A stretch of DNA of 64,000 bases from assembly GCA_049324875.1 (NCBI GenBank), contig JBMONC010000038.1, positions 34,993 to 98,992 on the forward strand. The letters are read 5' to 3'. The position numbers and the translations under genes were made by a program. Below are positions 32,591-40,942 of this stretch, one piece after another (the stretch's first letter is position 1; the number at the start of each line of letters is the position of its first letter). This stretch comes from JAWLHU01 sp049324875 (GTDB taxonomy: Bacteria > Bacillota > Sulfobacillia > Symbiobacteriales > Symbiobacteriaceae). The notes under the pieces were generated by a model that saw only the letters and a list, made by a program, of their open reading frames with translations, was not told the DNA's origin and did not search any database.

Positions 32591-33799
32591 TCAGGTGCGG
32601 TAGCTGCCGTTGATCTTCACGTACTCGTAGGTCAGGTCGCAGCCCCAGGCGGTCGCCTCGGCGCTGCCGCTGTGCAGGTCGGCGGTGAAGAGCACCGCCT
32701 TCCCCTTCAGCACCGCCGCCGCAGCCTCCTCATCGAAGGGGAGGCCGGTGCCTGCAGCCATCATCTGCACATCGCCCAGCCAGAGGTCGACCTTGGCCGG
32801 GTCGAAGGAGGCCCCGGAGTAGCCCAGGGCGGCCAGCACCCGGCCCCAGTTGGCATCCTCGCCGAAGACGGCAGCCTTCACCAGGCTGGAACCGCAGACG
32901 GCGATGGCCGCCTTCCGGGCATCGGCCACGGTCGGGGCCCCCTTCACCCGCACCTCGATCAGCTTGGTGGCGCCCTCGCCGTCGCGGGCGATCTCCTTGG
33001 CCAGGAAGATCAACACCTGCTCCAGGGCAGCGGCGAACCGGTCGTAAAGGGCGGTGCCCAGCATCACCTTCGGGTTTCTGGCCAGCCCGTTGGCCATGGC
33101 GATCACCATGTCGTTGGTGGAGGTGTCGCCGTCGACGGTGATCATGTTGAAGGACTTCTCGGTGGCCTCCTTCAGCGCCGTCTGCAGCGCTGTCGGCTCC
33201 ACGTCGGCATCGGTGGTGACAAAGCCCAGCATGGTGGCCATGTTGGGGTGGATCATCCCCGACCCCTTCGCCATGGCGCCGATGGTGACCAGCGCCCCGC
33301 CCAGCTCCAGCTGGACGGCGTACTGCTTGGGGAAGGTATCGGTGGTCATGATCGCCTCCGCAGCGCCATCGCCGCCGTCGGCGGAGAGGGAGGCCGCCGC
33401 CCTGGCGATCCCGGGGAGGATCCGCTCCATCGGCAGGGGAACGCCGATCACGCCGGTGGAGGCGACCGCCACCGCCTCGGGCTCCAGCCCCAGCGCCCGG
33501 GCGGCGCTGCGGGCCATCGCCTCGGCGTCGAGCATCCCCTGCTCGCCGGTGCAGGCGTTGGCGTTGCCGGAGTTGGCCACCACCGCCTGGAGCGATCCGG
33601 TCTGGGTCCGCTGCTGGGAGAGGATCACCGGGGCCGCCTTGACCAGGTTGGTGGTGTAGACGCCCGCTGCGCTGCAGGGCACCTGGGAGAAGAGGATCGC
33701 CACATCCTTCTTGCTGCCGCCCTTGCCCTTCACATCGGCATGAACCCCGGCTGCCAGAAAGCCCTTTGGAGCGGTGACGCCCCCCTTGATCACATCCAT
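32591..33799 (-). CDS. argJ: Ornithine acetyltransferase (ArgJ)
   Basis: Transfers the acetyl group from N-acetylornithine to glutamate, recycling it; many members also use acetyl-CoA. The 402-residue precursor contains MATMLGFVTTDADV, where cleavage before the Thr of ATML makes alpha and beta chains and the nucleophile. GAMAKGSGMIHPN and TVDGDTSTNDM are also typical. Last gene of argC-argA-argJ, 5 bp after the GNAT gene. Presence of ArgJ means the cyclic pathway, with the GNAT serving mainly to prime it. Confidence 0.95.
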   Translation of the reverse strand: MDVIKGGVTAPKGFLAAGVHADVKGKGGSKKDVAILFSQVPCSAAGVYTTNLVKAAPVILSQQRTQTGSLQAVVANSGNANACTGEQGMLDAEAMARSAARALGLEPEAVAVASTGVIGVPLPMERILPGIARAAASLSADGGDGAAEAIMTTDTFPKQYAVQLELGGALVTIGAMAKGSGMIHPNMATMLGFVTTDADVEPTALQTALKEATEKSFNMITVDGDTSTNDMVIAMANGLARNPKVMLGTALYDRFAAALEQVLIFLAKEIARDGEGATKLIEVRVKGAPTVADARKAAIAVCGSSLVKAAVFGEDANWGRVLAALGYSGASFDPAKVDLWLGDVQMMAAGTGLPFDEEAAAAVLKGKAVLFTADLHSGSAEATAWGCDLTYEYVKINGSYRT

Positions 33800-33804
33800 G
33801 CTCT

Positions 33805-34335
33805 CTACCCCTTCGTCCAGTTGGGCATCGGTACCAGCGGGATCTCCATCGACTCGATCTCCGCCTTCTCCTCCGGCGGCACCAGCCAGCGGATCATGGC
33901 GATCTCATCGCAGCAGTGGAACTTGTCGCAGTAAACGCATTCCTTCCAGACCTTTTGGGGCAGCGTCTCCTTCTGGATGACGCTGAACCCGCACTTCTCG
34001 AAGAAGCCCTGCTGGTAGGTGAGGGCGAAGACCCGCTTCAGCCCCAGGGTCCGGGCCTCCTCCACCAGGAACTCCACGATGCCGCGGCCCACGCCCTTCT
34101 GGGTCAGGCCCGGCTTGACCGCCAGGGAGCGGATCTCCGCCAGGTCCTGCCACATGATGTGCAGGCCGCCCACCCCCACCACCTGCCCGTCCTCGTCCAC
34201 GGCGACCACGAAGTCACGCACCGCCTCGTAGAGCATCATGATCGGCCGGCGGAGCATCAGCCCCTCGTTTGCATAATCATTCACCAACTGGTGGACCGCC
34301 GGGATGTCGGCCATGGTGGCCTTCCGGTAGAGCAT
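33805..34335 (-). CDS. argA: N-acetylglutamate synthase, short GNAT type
   Basis: Amino-acid N-acetyltransferase that makes N-acetylglutamate from glutamate and acetyl-CoA; 176 residues. The GNAT core is visible: AEIRSLAVKPGLTQKGVGRG (acetyl-CoA pyrophosphate loop Q/RxxGxG/A), FALTYQQGFFEKCGF. The C-terminal WKECVYCDKFHCCDEIAM with four cysteines is characteristic of stand-alone ArgA-like proteins. It lacks the kinase-like domain of classical ArgA. AGGAGGG precedes ATG 34335. Position between argC and argJ in an ARG-box operon strongly supports the role. Confidence 0.88.
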   Translation of the reverse strand: MLYRKATMADIPAVHQLVNDYANEGLMLRRPIMMLYEAVRDFVVAVDEDGQVVGVGGLHIMWQDLAEIRSLAVKPGLTQKGVGRGIVEFLVEEARTLGLKRVFALTYQQGFFEKCGFSVIQKETLPQKVWKECVYCDKFHCCDEIAMIRWLVPPEEKAEIESMEIPLVPMPNWTKG

Positions 34336-34399
34336 GGGGCGAACCCTCCTGGGTGATGGCTTCGGTCACAGGAGCCGTGAGCAGTGGAGGCGTCCGGCT

Positions 34400-35449
34400 T
34401 CAGGGATAGACAGGAGCGGCGTGCTCCAGCCCCGTCGTCTCGGGGAGCCCGAAGAGCAGGTTCATGTTCTGGACCGCCTGTCCGGCGGCCCCCTTGACCA
34501 GGTTGTCGATCACCGCCACCACCAGCACCCGGCCGGTGCGCCGGTCCACCTGCAGCCCGATGTCGCAGTAGTTGGAGCCCCAGACCTGCTTGGTCATGGG
34601 CAGGTCCCCGGCGGGCCGGACCCGGACGAAGGGCTCGCCGGCGTAGAACTCCCGGAAGAGCTCCAGCACCTGCTCGGTGGTGAGTTCCTGCTTCAGGCTG
34701 AAGTAGCCGGTGGTCAGGATCCCGCGGGTCATCGGCACCAGGTGCGGGGTGAAGGAGACCACCACCGGCGCCCCCGCCAGCTCCGAGAGGGTCTGCTCGA
34801 TCTCGGGGGTATGGCGGTGCGCACCGGCGATGTTATATGCCTTAAAGTTCTCGTTCACCTCGGAGAAGTGGACGCCGAGGCTGACCCCCCGCCCCGCTCC
34901 GGAGACGCCCGACTTGGAGTCGAAGATGATCCCCCGGCTCTCCACCACCCCCGCCTTCAGCAGCGGGGCCGCGGCCAGGGCACAGGAGGTCGGGTAGCAC
35001 CCCGGGTTGCCCACCAGCCGGGCGCCCCGGATCTGCTCCCGGTAGAGCTCCGGCAGCCCGTAGACCGCTTCGGCCAGCAGCTCCGGGGTCTCATGCTGGT
35101 GCTTGTACCAGCTCTGGAAGGCGGTCACCTCCCGCAGCCGGAAGTCAGCCCCCAGGTCGATCAGCTTCTTGCCGGCCGCCAGCACGGCGGGAGCCAGCTT
35201 CATCGGCACCCCGTGCGGCAGGGCGGTGAAGACCAGGTCACACTCGGCGGCGAGCCGCTCGGGGGTGGCCTCCTGGCCCAGGAGCTTCACCCGCCCCGCC
35301 AGATGCGGATAGACAGCGGCGATCTCCTGCCCCGCGTAGCTCTCGGTCCCGGCCAGCACCACCTCGGCCTCCGGGTGAAGCCCCAGCAGCCGCAACAGCT
35401 CGATCCCACCATAACCGGTCGCCCCGGCGATTCCTACCTTTATCGTCAT
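34400..35449 (-). CDS. argC: N-acetyl-gamma-glutamyl-phosphate reductase
   Basis: NADPH-dependent third step of arginine synthesis; 349 residues. Rossmann start VGIAGATGYGGIELLRLL, catalytic Cys in GNPGCYPTS, catalytic His in GAHRHTPE, and SGVSGAGRG all present. The open frame extends to 35584 but would run through the promoter; ATG 35449 gives the family N-terminus. The ribosome site is only a weak GGGGG. First gene of argC-argA-argJ under the ARG-box promoter at 35480-35514. Confidence 0.95.
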   Translation of the reverse strand: MTIKVGIAGATGYGGIELLRLLGLHPEAEVVLAGTESYAGQEIAAVYPHLAGRVKLLGQEATPERLAAECDLVFTALPHGVPMKLAPAVLAAGKKLIDLGADFRLREVTAFQSWYKHQHETPELLAEAVYGLPELYREQIRGARLVGNPGCYPTSCALAAAPLLKAGVVESRGIIFDSKSGVSGAGRGVSLGVHFSEVNENFKAYNIAGAHRHTPEIEQTLSELAGAPVVVSFTPHLVPMTRGILTTGYFSLKQELTTEQVLELFREFYAGEPFVRVRPAGDLPMTKQVWGSNYCDIGLQVDRRTGRVLVVAVIDNLVKGAAGQAVQNMNLLFGLPETTGLEHAAPVYP

Positions 35450-35479
35450 GCGCAACACGGCCCCCTGCCTGCGGTCTAT

Positions 35480-35514
35480 TGCATAAGTATAACTAGACGT
35501 GCATAAAGATGCAA
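35480..35514 (-). promoter_or_regulatory. argC-argA-argJ promoter with paired ARG boxes
   Basis: TGCATAAGTATAAC (35480-35493) and TGCATAAAGATGCA (35500-35513), 20 bp apart. Minus-strand -35 TTGCAT (35514-35509) and -10 TATACT (35491-35486), 17 bp apart, lie inside the boxes. Confidence 0.9.
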
Positions 35515-35676
35515 TACCCGGTTGCGCTGTGGTATGGCTCTCCTCCAAAGGGAGGAGGCCAGATCCTCTGGGTGATCGAACCAAAATTCCTCATTCTACA
35601 CGATGTTGTTGCCAATCCCCCCTGCTATCATGAAACCAGACCAAAAAGGGTTCCAGAATGAAAGGAGGCGACCCAG

Positions 35677-35853
35677 ATGACGATTTGGCAGTTGACTGCA
35701 GAGGACGTGGAGGCGGTGGTGACCCAGCTCAAGTCCGGCCGCACCCCCAGAGAGGTCGCCGAGGACCTCGGGATCAGCGTGGAGATGGTGACCTGCGCCG
35801 TGCGCAAGTGGCCCACCGTCCAGCGCCAGTTCAACCCCTGGGCCATGCTCTAG
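35677..35853 (+). CDS. Small helix-turn-helix protein, 58 aa
   Basis: Begins MTIWQLTAEDVEAVVTQLKS and contains RTPREVAEDLGISVEMVTCA followed by VRKWPTVQRQF, a compact helix-turn-helix as in transposase or MerR-like N-termini, but with no other domain. AAAGGAGGCG (35661-35670) is an excellent ribosome site and a strong T-tailed terminator lies just after the stop, so it is a complete monocistronic unit. A -10-like TATCAT is at 35628-35633. It could be a small regulator of the adjacent arginine genes or act elsewhere. I do not recognise a named family. Confidence 0.75.
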   Translation: MTIWQLTAEDVEAVVTQLKSGRTPREVAEDLGISVEMVTCAVRKWPTVQRQFNPWAML

Positions 35854-35875
35854 GCCCCCATCCTCGGACAGCAAG

Positions 35876-35908
35876 GCCCGAGCGCCAGCCAGCGCTCGGG
35901 CTCTTTTG
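35876..35908 (+). terminator. Terminator of the small HTH gene
   Basis: GCCCGAGCGC / GCGCTCGGGC perfect 10-bp stem (35876-35885, 35892-35901) followed by TCTTTTG. Confidence 0.85.
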
Positions 35909-35915
35909 TCTGCGC

Positions 35916-36719
35916 TTATTTCTGCCGTTCGGAGGCGATCGCCCGGAAAAAGCGCTGGCTGATCTTCGAGCCGCGGATCGCATCGGCGATGCCCAGCTTC
36001 TCAGCCAGCGCCTTCAGGCTGGGAATCTGCCGCCTGCGCATCAGATCCTCGGTGATCAGGACGATATCCCCCGTGTACTCCACCCACTCCGCCGCGAAGT
36101 TCTCGGCGACCCGCTTCCGGATCTGGTAGAGGCGGACCAGCTCCTCGATCGGGGTGTGGTGGTCATCCACCCGGATATCGATCAGCTTCCCCTCGGGGTG
36201 AGCAGCCCCCTCCGCCACCACCAGCAGCGCTGCGGACTGCATCCCGCGGGTGTCGCCGCCCGCCTCCTGACCGGCCTTGAGCGCCGCCAGCAGCCGCTCC
36301 GCCAGCGGGCCGCTGGAACCGGTGAACGCCTCCGCCATCGCCTCCAGCACCCGGGGGCCCGCCAGGATGTTGCCCTGGCAGGTCCAGCCGTCGCCGGTGA
36401 GGCCACCGGCCCAGGGGAGGCAGTTGGCGCCGGTGTAGTTGGCGGCCCGGCCCGAGGCGTCCAGGACCCCGATCTGGCGGACCTTGCGCCCCTCATCCTC
36501 CCGCAGCAGCCGGTCGATCACCTCCTGCGGGCTGAGCCCCCGCTCCAGCAGGGCCAGGCCGTCGGGGCCGAACTTCATGTTGGTGGTGGCCTGGGTACAG
36601 ACGGCCCCCACCTGGGGGCGGGCCCAGGGAACCCCCGTTCCCACGGCAAAGGCCTTGGACTGCACGGCGATGCCGATCTGCCCGGTCTCCCGGTCGAGCG
36701 CTGCGAAGGAGTAGGTCAT
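35916..36719 (-). CDS. DUF1028 family protein (Ntn-hydrolase-like)
   Basis: 267 residues. The N-terminal TYSFAALDRETGQIGIAVQS and then PQVGAVCTQATTN, ANYTGANCLPWAGG, CQGNILAG and GDTRGMQSAALLVV match the DUF1028 pattern closely. These proteins have an N-terminal-nucleophile fold and are often linked to amidase or peptidase functions; their reaction is unproven. About 50 extra C-terminal residues (ITEDLMRRRQIPSLKALAEK) lie beyond the core. Last of a three-gene minus-strand group (37600-38124, 36738-37574, this gene), with an 18-bp gap upstream. Confidence 0.85.
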   Translation of the reverse strand: MTYSFAALDRETGQIGIAVQSKAFAVGTGVPWARPQVGAVCTQATTNMKFGPDGLALLERGLSPQEVIDRLLREDEGRKVRQIGVLDASGRAANYTGANCLPWAGGLTGDGWTCQGNILAGPRVLEAMAEAFTGSSGPLAERLLAALKAGQEAGGDTRGMQSAALLVVAEGAAHPEGKLIDIRVDDHHTPIEELVRLYQIRKRVAENFAAEWVEYTGDIVLITEDLMRRRQIPSLKALAEKLGIADAIRGSKISQRFFRAIASERQK

Positions 36720-36737
36720 CGTGCTGCCTCCATATCC

Positions 36738-37574
36738 TCAGGTTTGGGCCGGTTCTCCGGCGGTGGCCGGTCGGATCACCAGTTCGATCTGCCGGCCGGC
36801 CTCGACCCCGGCCTCGACGGCGAAGGGCTCCTCCGCCAGCGCCTCCCTCAGCCGAGCGGAGAGCGCAGGGAGGTCCTCCGGCCCACAGAGGATGGAGATG
36901 GCCGACTCGTCCAGGCTGCCGTCCGCCCGGGTGGCGAAGGGGCGGGCCCGGCGGCGGGTGGTGCCCTCCACCAGGCCGACGATCCGATCGGGCACCGGCC
37001 GGTATACCAGCGGCGGGGCATCGGGGTTCCCCTCGGCTGCGGTGGGCAGGAAGATGCGGAACAGGCCCCGCAGGAAGAGGTAGAAGGCGCCCGCCTGCAC
37101 CGCGATCAGCTGGGCGGTCAGGTTGATGCGCACCAGGGGGACCAGCAGCCACAGGAGCCCCAGCGAGGGCAGGGCGTAGGCATAGAGCGCCCCGGCCGCC
37201 GCCTTCCCCCGCTCACCGGGCACCGCCCTGATCCCGGCCACAGCGGTCAGGAGCAGGCCCGCCAGGGGCGGTGCAAGGTCCACGTAGGCCAGCCGGAGGG
37301 GCAGGTCGGGAAGCAGCCCCGCCGCGTTGAGCAGCGGCCCCCAGAAGGCGCCGGCGAAGGCCAGCAGGCCGATCAGCGCCCGGGTGCGGGGGGCCAGCCG
37401 GCGCCCGGCCAGGTTGAAGAGGGCGTAGAGGGCCACGAAGGACATGGCCATCAGAAAGCCAACCAGTAAGAGGCGGCCGGCGGGCGGATGCCCCAGGATC
37501 CAGGGGATGACGGTCATGGAAAAGAGCCCGGTTGCGGCCATGAGCAGGATCTCGATGCCGAGAAGCTTCCCCAT
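36738..37574 (-). CDS. Unknown membrane protein, 278 aa
   Basis: Six or seven hydrophobic helices fill the first about 180 residues (LLGIEILLMAATGLFSMTVI; SFVALYALFNLAGRRL; LLAFAGAFWGPLLNAAGLLP and others). A cytosolic C-terminal domain of about 95 residues follows (VYRPVPDRIVGLVEGTTRRR ... SILCGPEDLPALSARLREAL). Family not recognised. It sits between a PH-like membrane protein and a DUF1028 gene with short gaps, so the three are probably cotranscribed. Function unknown. Confidence 0.65.
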   Translation of the reverse strand: MGKLLGIEILLMAATGLFSMTVIPWILGHPPAGRLLLVGFLMAMSFVALYALFNLAGRRLAPRTRALIGLLAFAGAFWGPLLNAAGLLPDLPLRLAYVDLAPPLAGLLLTAVAGIRAVPGERGKAAAGALYAYALPSLGLLWLLVPLVRINLTAQLIAVQAGAFYLFLRGLFRIFLPTAAEGNPDAPPLVYRPVPDRIVGLVEGTTRRRARPFATRADGSLDESAISILCGPEDLPALSARLREALAEEPFAVEAGVEAGRQIELVIRPATAGEPAQT

Positions 37575-37599
37575 ACTGCGCCTCCGTCCGTGAGTCTCC

Positions 37600-38124
37600 T
37601 CAGTCGCCCGCGCCCAGCCGCTCCGCCGCGAGCCCCTTCAGGAGGGCCAGGAGCCGGGGGGAGGGGCGCAGCGCCACAGCCCGGTAGACGCCGCCGGGCT
37701 CCTCGCCGACCACCACCCAGAGCGATCCCTGCCGGAGAAGGCCCAGGGCGGGGATGATGTTGAGCTCCTCCACGCCCAGGTCGCGGCTCGCCCCGCCGCT
37801 CCAGGCCCAGCGGGAGCGCCACCGGTGCAGGTGGAGTCCGCCGTGCAGGTCCAGGGCGACCCGCGTCCAGCCGTGCCGGCAGATCAACTGCCCCTCGGTC
37901 AGGGTATAGCGGGCGGTCAGCAGGTGGAGGAAGAGGATCAGCAGGTAGAGCGCCAGGACGGCCAGGAAGGCCAGCGCCAGAAACTCCACCGTATGCGGGC
38001 GGTCCAGATCCGAGAGGATGCGGGCCACAAGCCGGTCACCCACCAGCAGCATCCCGATCAGGAGAAGGATGATCAGGTAGCGCTCCAGCCGGGTGTCGGG
38101 CACCTCCTGGTGTCGATGCATCAT
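37600..38124 (-). CDS. Membrane protein with bacterial PH-like domain
   Basis: 174 residues. Two helices (about 16-36 and 47-72) are followed by a beta-rich domain opening TARYTLTEGQLICRHGWTRV, a pattern seen in bPH2/YdbT-type domains. ATG 38124 gives a 6-bp spacing to GGAGGG; the longer frame to 38256 has no such site. First gene of a minus-strand trio. The 183-bp gap to the divergent MFS gene has a short CACTC-N6-GAGTG repeat at 38250-38265 but no certain promoter. Function unknown. Confidence 0.6.
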   Translation of the reverse strand: MMHRHQEVPDTRLERYLIILLLIGMLLVGDRLVARILSDLDRPHTVEFLALAFLAVLALYLLILFLHLLTARYTLTEGQLICRHGWTRVALDLHGGLHLHRWRSRWAWSGGASRDLGVEELNIIPALGLLRQGSLWVVVGEEPGGVYRAVALRPSPRLLALLKGLAAERLGAGD

Positions 38125-38307
38125 AAGTATCCCTCCGGGCCGGTGCAAATCACTCACCGTTGCCAGGTGAGAATATCGCATAACGCTTTCGCCCAGCCCC
38201 CACCCGAATCCTTTCCAACCATACATTTGCCATGCCTCAAAGGTGGACACACTCAATTTAGAGTGCTACCATCCTTTTGTACACGAAACATTAGAAGGTG
38301 TAGCGAC

Positions 38308-39516
38308 GTGGAACGCTGGCGGAAGGAGCTTCACATCCTCTGGATCTCGAGTTTTATCGTCCAGATGGGTTTTAGTCTGATCATGCCCTTTCTCCCCCTC
38401 TACCTGGAGGACCTCGGGGTGCATGGCCCGGCGGTGGAGATGTGGGCCGGGATCATCTTCTCGGCCAACTTCGTGGTGATGGCGATCGTCTCGCCCCTCT
38501 GGGGCGCCCTCTCCGACCGGGTCGGCCGCAAGCCGATGATGCTGCGCAGCGCCTTCGGCATGGCGGTGATCGTCTCCCTGATGGGGCTGGCCCAGAGCCC
38601 CTGGCAGATGCTCGGCCTCCGGCTCCTGCAGGGGCTGGCCGCCGGTTTCATCCCCGCCGCCACCGCCTACATGGCCAGCGTCGTGCCCAAGGAGAAGGCA
38701 GGGCACGCCCTGGGCCTCCTGGGCACCGGCAACGTAGCCGGATCGATCCTCGGGCCGCTGGTGGGCGGCGTGCTGGCCCGGTGGATGGGCTACCGGCCGA
38801 TCTTCTTCGTAACCGGCCTCTCCTGCCTGGTGGGTGGGGTGATCGTCCTGCTGCTGATCCGGGAGCGGTTCACCCCGGCGGCCCGGTCGGAGCAGGGCGG
38901 CTTCGCCGCCGGCCTGGCCGCCATCCGCCAGTACCCGGTGGTGCTGGCGATGACGGTGGTCCTCTTCATGAACATGTTCTCGATCCTGACGGCGGAGCCG
39001 GTGCTGGCCCGGTACCTGCAGCTGCTGGAGGCGCCCCGGGAGTGGGTCACCACCCTCTCCGGCCTGGTCTTCAGCGTGACGGGGATCGCCACGATCCTGG
39101 TGGCGCCCCGGGTCGGCCAGTGGAGCGACCGGTTCGGCAGCCGGCGCATCCTGGCGGTCGCCCTGGGCGGCGCCTCGGTGATCTACATCCTGCAGGGCTT
39201 CGCCACCGCCGTCTGGCAGATGATCGCCCTGCGGTTCCTCCTCGGGCTCTTCACCGGGGGGCTGATGCCCGCCGCCAACGGGCTGATCGCCAGGACGATC
39301 CCGCGGGAGATGCAGGGCCGGGTCTTCGGCCTCACCTCGTCGGCCATCTTCATCGGCAACACGGTGGGCCCGCTGGTGGGCGGTCTGGTCGCCTCCACCT
39401 TCGGCCTCCGCTCGGTCTTCCCGGTGACCGGCCTGCTGCTGTTGATCGACCTGATCTGGGTGCTGGTGGCGGTGCGGGAGCCAAAGCCGGTCCCCGAGAA
39501 GGAGATGGCGGGATAG
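38308..39516 (+). CDS. MFS efflux transporter (TetA/MdtG-like)
   Basis: 402-residue, 12-helix permease. Signature A is GALSDRVGRKPMMLRS after TM2, repeated in the second half as GQWSDRFGSRRILAV. Motif C of drug/proton antiporters appears as GTGNVAGSILGPLVGGVL in TM5, which marks exporters. Substrate not predictable. GTG 38308 is taken as the start, with AAGGTG 8-13 bp before it; the upstream open frame overlaps the divergent gene. A GC-rich hairpin at 39521-39552 follows the stop. Confidence 0.87.
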   Translation: MERWRKELHILWISSFIVQMGFSLIMPFLPLYLEDLGVHGPAVEMWAGIIFSANFVVMAIVSPLWGALSDRVGRKPMMLRSAFGMAVIVSLMGLAQSPWQMLGLRLLQGLAAGFIPAATAYMASVVPKEKAGHALGLLGTGNVAGSILGPLVGGVLARWMGYRPIFFVTGLSCLVGGVIVLLLIRERFTPAARSEQGGFAAGLAAIRQYPVVLAMTVVLFMNMFSILTAEPVLARYLQLLEAPREWVTTLSGLVFSVTGIATILVAPRVGQWSDRFGSRRILAVALGGASVIYILQGFATAVWQMIALRFLLGLFTGGLMPAANGLIARTIPREMQGRVFGLTSSAIFIGNTVGPLVGGLVASTFGLRSVFPVTGLLLLIDLIWVLVAVREPKPVPEKEMAG

Positions 39517-39520
39517 AGGC

Positions 39521-39552
39521 AGCCCCGGGCAGTCAGAAGACCGCCCGGGGCT
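39521..39552 (+). terminator. Hairpin after the MFS gene
   Basis: AGCCCCGGGC / GCCCGGGGCT stem (39521-39530, 39543-39552). No T-run; its right end touches the -35 of the next promoter. Confidence 0.5.
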
Positions 39553-39581
39553 TGCCACGTTTACCCAGTATTTGGTATTAT
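39552..39581 (+). promoter_or_regulatory. Promoter of the 31-aa membrane peptide
   Basis: TTGCCA (39552-39557), 18-bp spacer, TATTAT (39576-39581), 45 bp before the start codon. Confidence 0.65.
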
Positions 39582-39625
39582 ATGGAACGGAGAGACGGGG
39601 CCCCTTGCTGAAAGGAGGTGGCTCC

Positions 39626-39721
39626 ATGATCGAAATCACGGTCAAGATCACCGGCTGGGCTTGCCTGGCCGCTCTGATCATCGCAGCAACGATCCTCATC
39701 GCCATCTCCGCTATCCAGTAG
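39626..39721 (+). CDS. Single-pass membrane peptide, 31 aa
   Basis: Reads MIEITVKITGW then an uninterrupted hydrophobic helix (ACLAALIIAATILIAISAI) to the stop. It has an ideal AAAGGAGGTG ribosome site (39611-39620) and its own promoter, so it is very likely expressed. A small hairpin (CGGAGGA/TCCTCCG, 39722-39739) follows. Peptides like this include toxin-type membrane peptides, spore peptides and transporter partners; nothing in the sequence separates these. It follows an MFS pump but is separately transcribed. Confidence 0.7.
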   Translation: MIEITVKITGWACLAALIIAATILIAISAIQ

Positions 39722-39844
39722 CGGAGGAGCCATCCTCCGTCATTGCCAACACCAGCATCCGCCGGCCCCGCTCTCCTCCAGCCCTTCGCAGCGCCAAACT
39801 GCGGGGGCTGTCCACATTGGGGAGTATGCCCACCGGTGCGGGTT

Positions 39845-40938
39845 TTATTCCGCCACCTTCCGGATCTCCTTCCCCGGTCCGGTCACGAAGTAGGCCTCCG
39901 GCCGCCGCTCCTTGCGGGGGGTGACGCTGCCGCCCTCCCGGATCCCCTGCAGCAACCCCAGGTCCACCTCGCCGATCACCGCCATCCCCTGGTTCCAGTC
40001 GCCGTCGGTCAGCACCCCGCCCTGGGGGAAGGGGATGTCGCAGGGGGTGATGATCCCCGACCGGCCCACCGACTGCTCCAGGNNNNNNNNNNNNNNNNNN
40101 NNNNNNNNNNNNNNNNNNNNNNNNNNNNNNNNNNNNNNNNNNNNNNNNNNNNNNNNNNNNNNNNNNNNNNNNNNNNNNNNNNCCCCAGGTCCACCTCGCC
40201 GATCACCGCCATCCCCTGGTTCCAGTCGCCGTCGGTCAGCACCCCGCCCTGGGGGAAGGGGATGTCGCAGGGGGTGATGATCCCCGACCGGCCCACCGAC
40301 TGCTCCAGGAAGCGGACCGGCAGCCCGCCCACCAGGGCCGAGTGGACCACGTAGACCTGGTTCTCGATCGCCCGGGCATGGCAGGAGTAGCGGACCCGCC
40401 AGAAGCCCTGCTTGTCATCGGTGGCCGAGGGCACCAGGATCAGGTCGGCCCCCGCCTCCGCCGCCAGCCGGGTCGGCTCGGGGAACTCGATGTCGAAGCA
40501 GACCTGGACCGCCAGCCGCCCCACCGGGGTGTCATAGACCTGCACCCCGCTGCCCCGCCCCAGGCACCACGGATCGACCTCGCAGGGGGTCATGTGGATC
40601 TTCTCCTGGGTGAACATCTCCCCCGAGGGCAGGAAGAGGTGGGCGGTATTGTAGAGCCGCCCCTCCCGCTCGGTCAGGTGGGTCCCCGCCAGGATCGTCA
40701 TCTTCGAGGACTTGGCCAGCCCGCTGAAGAGCTCCCGGTAGGGCTCCGTCCAGCGCTGCCACTCCGGGTCCAGCATCGCCAGGGGCCCGGTCAGGTACTC
40801 CGGGAAGAGCATCAGGTGGCAGTTGGCATCCTCCGCGAGGCGAACGTAGTGGACCACCTGCGCGGCGAACTGGTCAAAGCCGGTGATCGGCCGGTGGTCA
40901 AACTGAACCGTCGCGATGCGCACCCGCTTCTCTGTCAT
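39845..40938 (-). CDS. Nitrilase-superfamily amidohydrolase, interrupted by assembly gap
   Basis: Carbon-nitrogen hydrolase. Catalytic triad visible: Glu in LFPEYLTG, Lys in EKIHMTPCE, Cys in VQVCFDIEFPEP. The N-terminus is MTEKRVRIATVQFDHRP and the C-terminus YFVTGPGKEIRKVAE. The frame is broken by 100 Ns flanked by identical 127-bp copies. Deleting the Ns and one copy (227 bp) leaves 867 bp, an uninterrupted 288-residue protein of normal size, so the gene is intact in reality. The preceding gene is a GNAT 4 bp away; the two match the two halves of YhcX-type fused proteins. The substrate is probably an amide or nitrile of unknown kind. Confidence 0.85.
39956..40309. repeat. 127-bp duplicate flanking a 100-N scaffold gap
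   Basis: Bases 39956-40082 and 40183-40309 are identical, separated by exactly 100 Ns (40083-40182). This is what results when two contigs sharing a terminal overlap are scaffolded without merging. It is not a biological repeat. Confidence 0.92.
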
Positions 40939-40942
40939 CTTC

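Noticed and set aside
38250..38265. CIRCE-like site before the MFS gene
   Set aside because: CACTC-N6-GAGTG has the wrong arm length and spacing (CIRCE needs 9-bp arms and N9), and the gene is not a chaperone.
40083..40182. Real missing sequence at the N run
   Set aside because: Exact 127-bp flanking duplicate and restored reading frame on collapse show that nothing is missing.
39956..40309. Tandem duplication or insertion sequence ends
   Set aside because: The copies are direct, identical and bounded by a standard 100-N spacer, with no transposase or target duplication.
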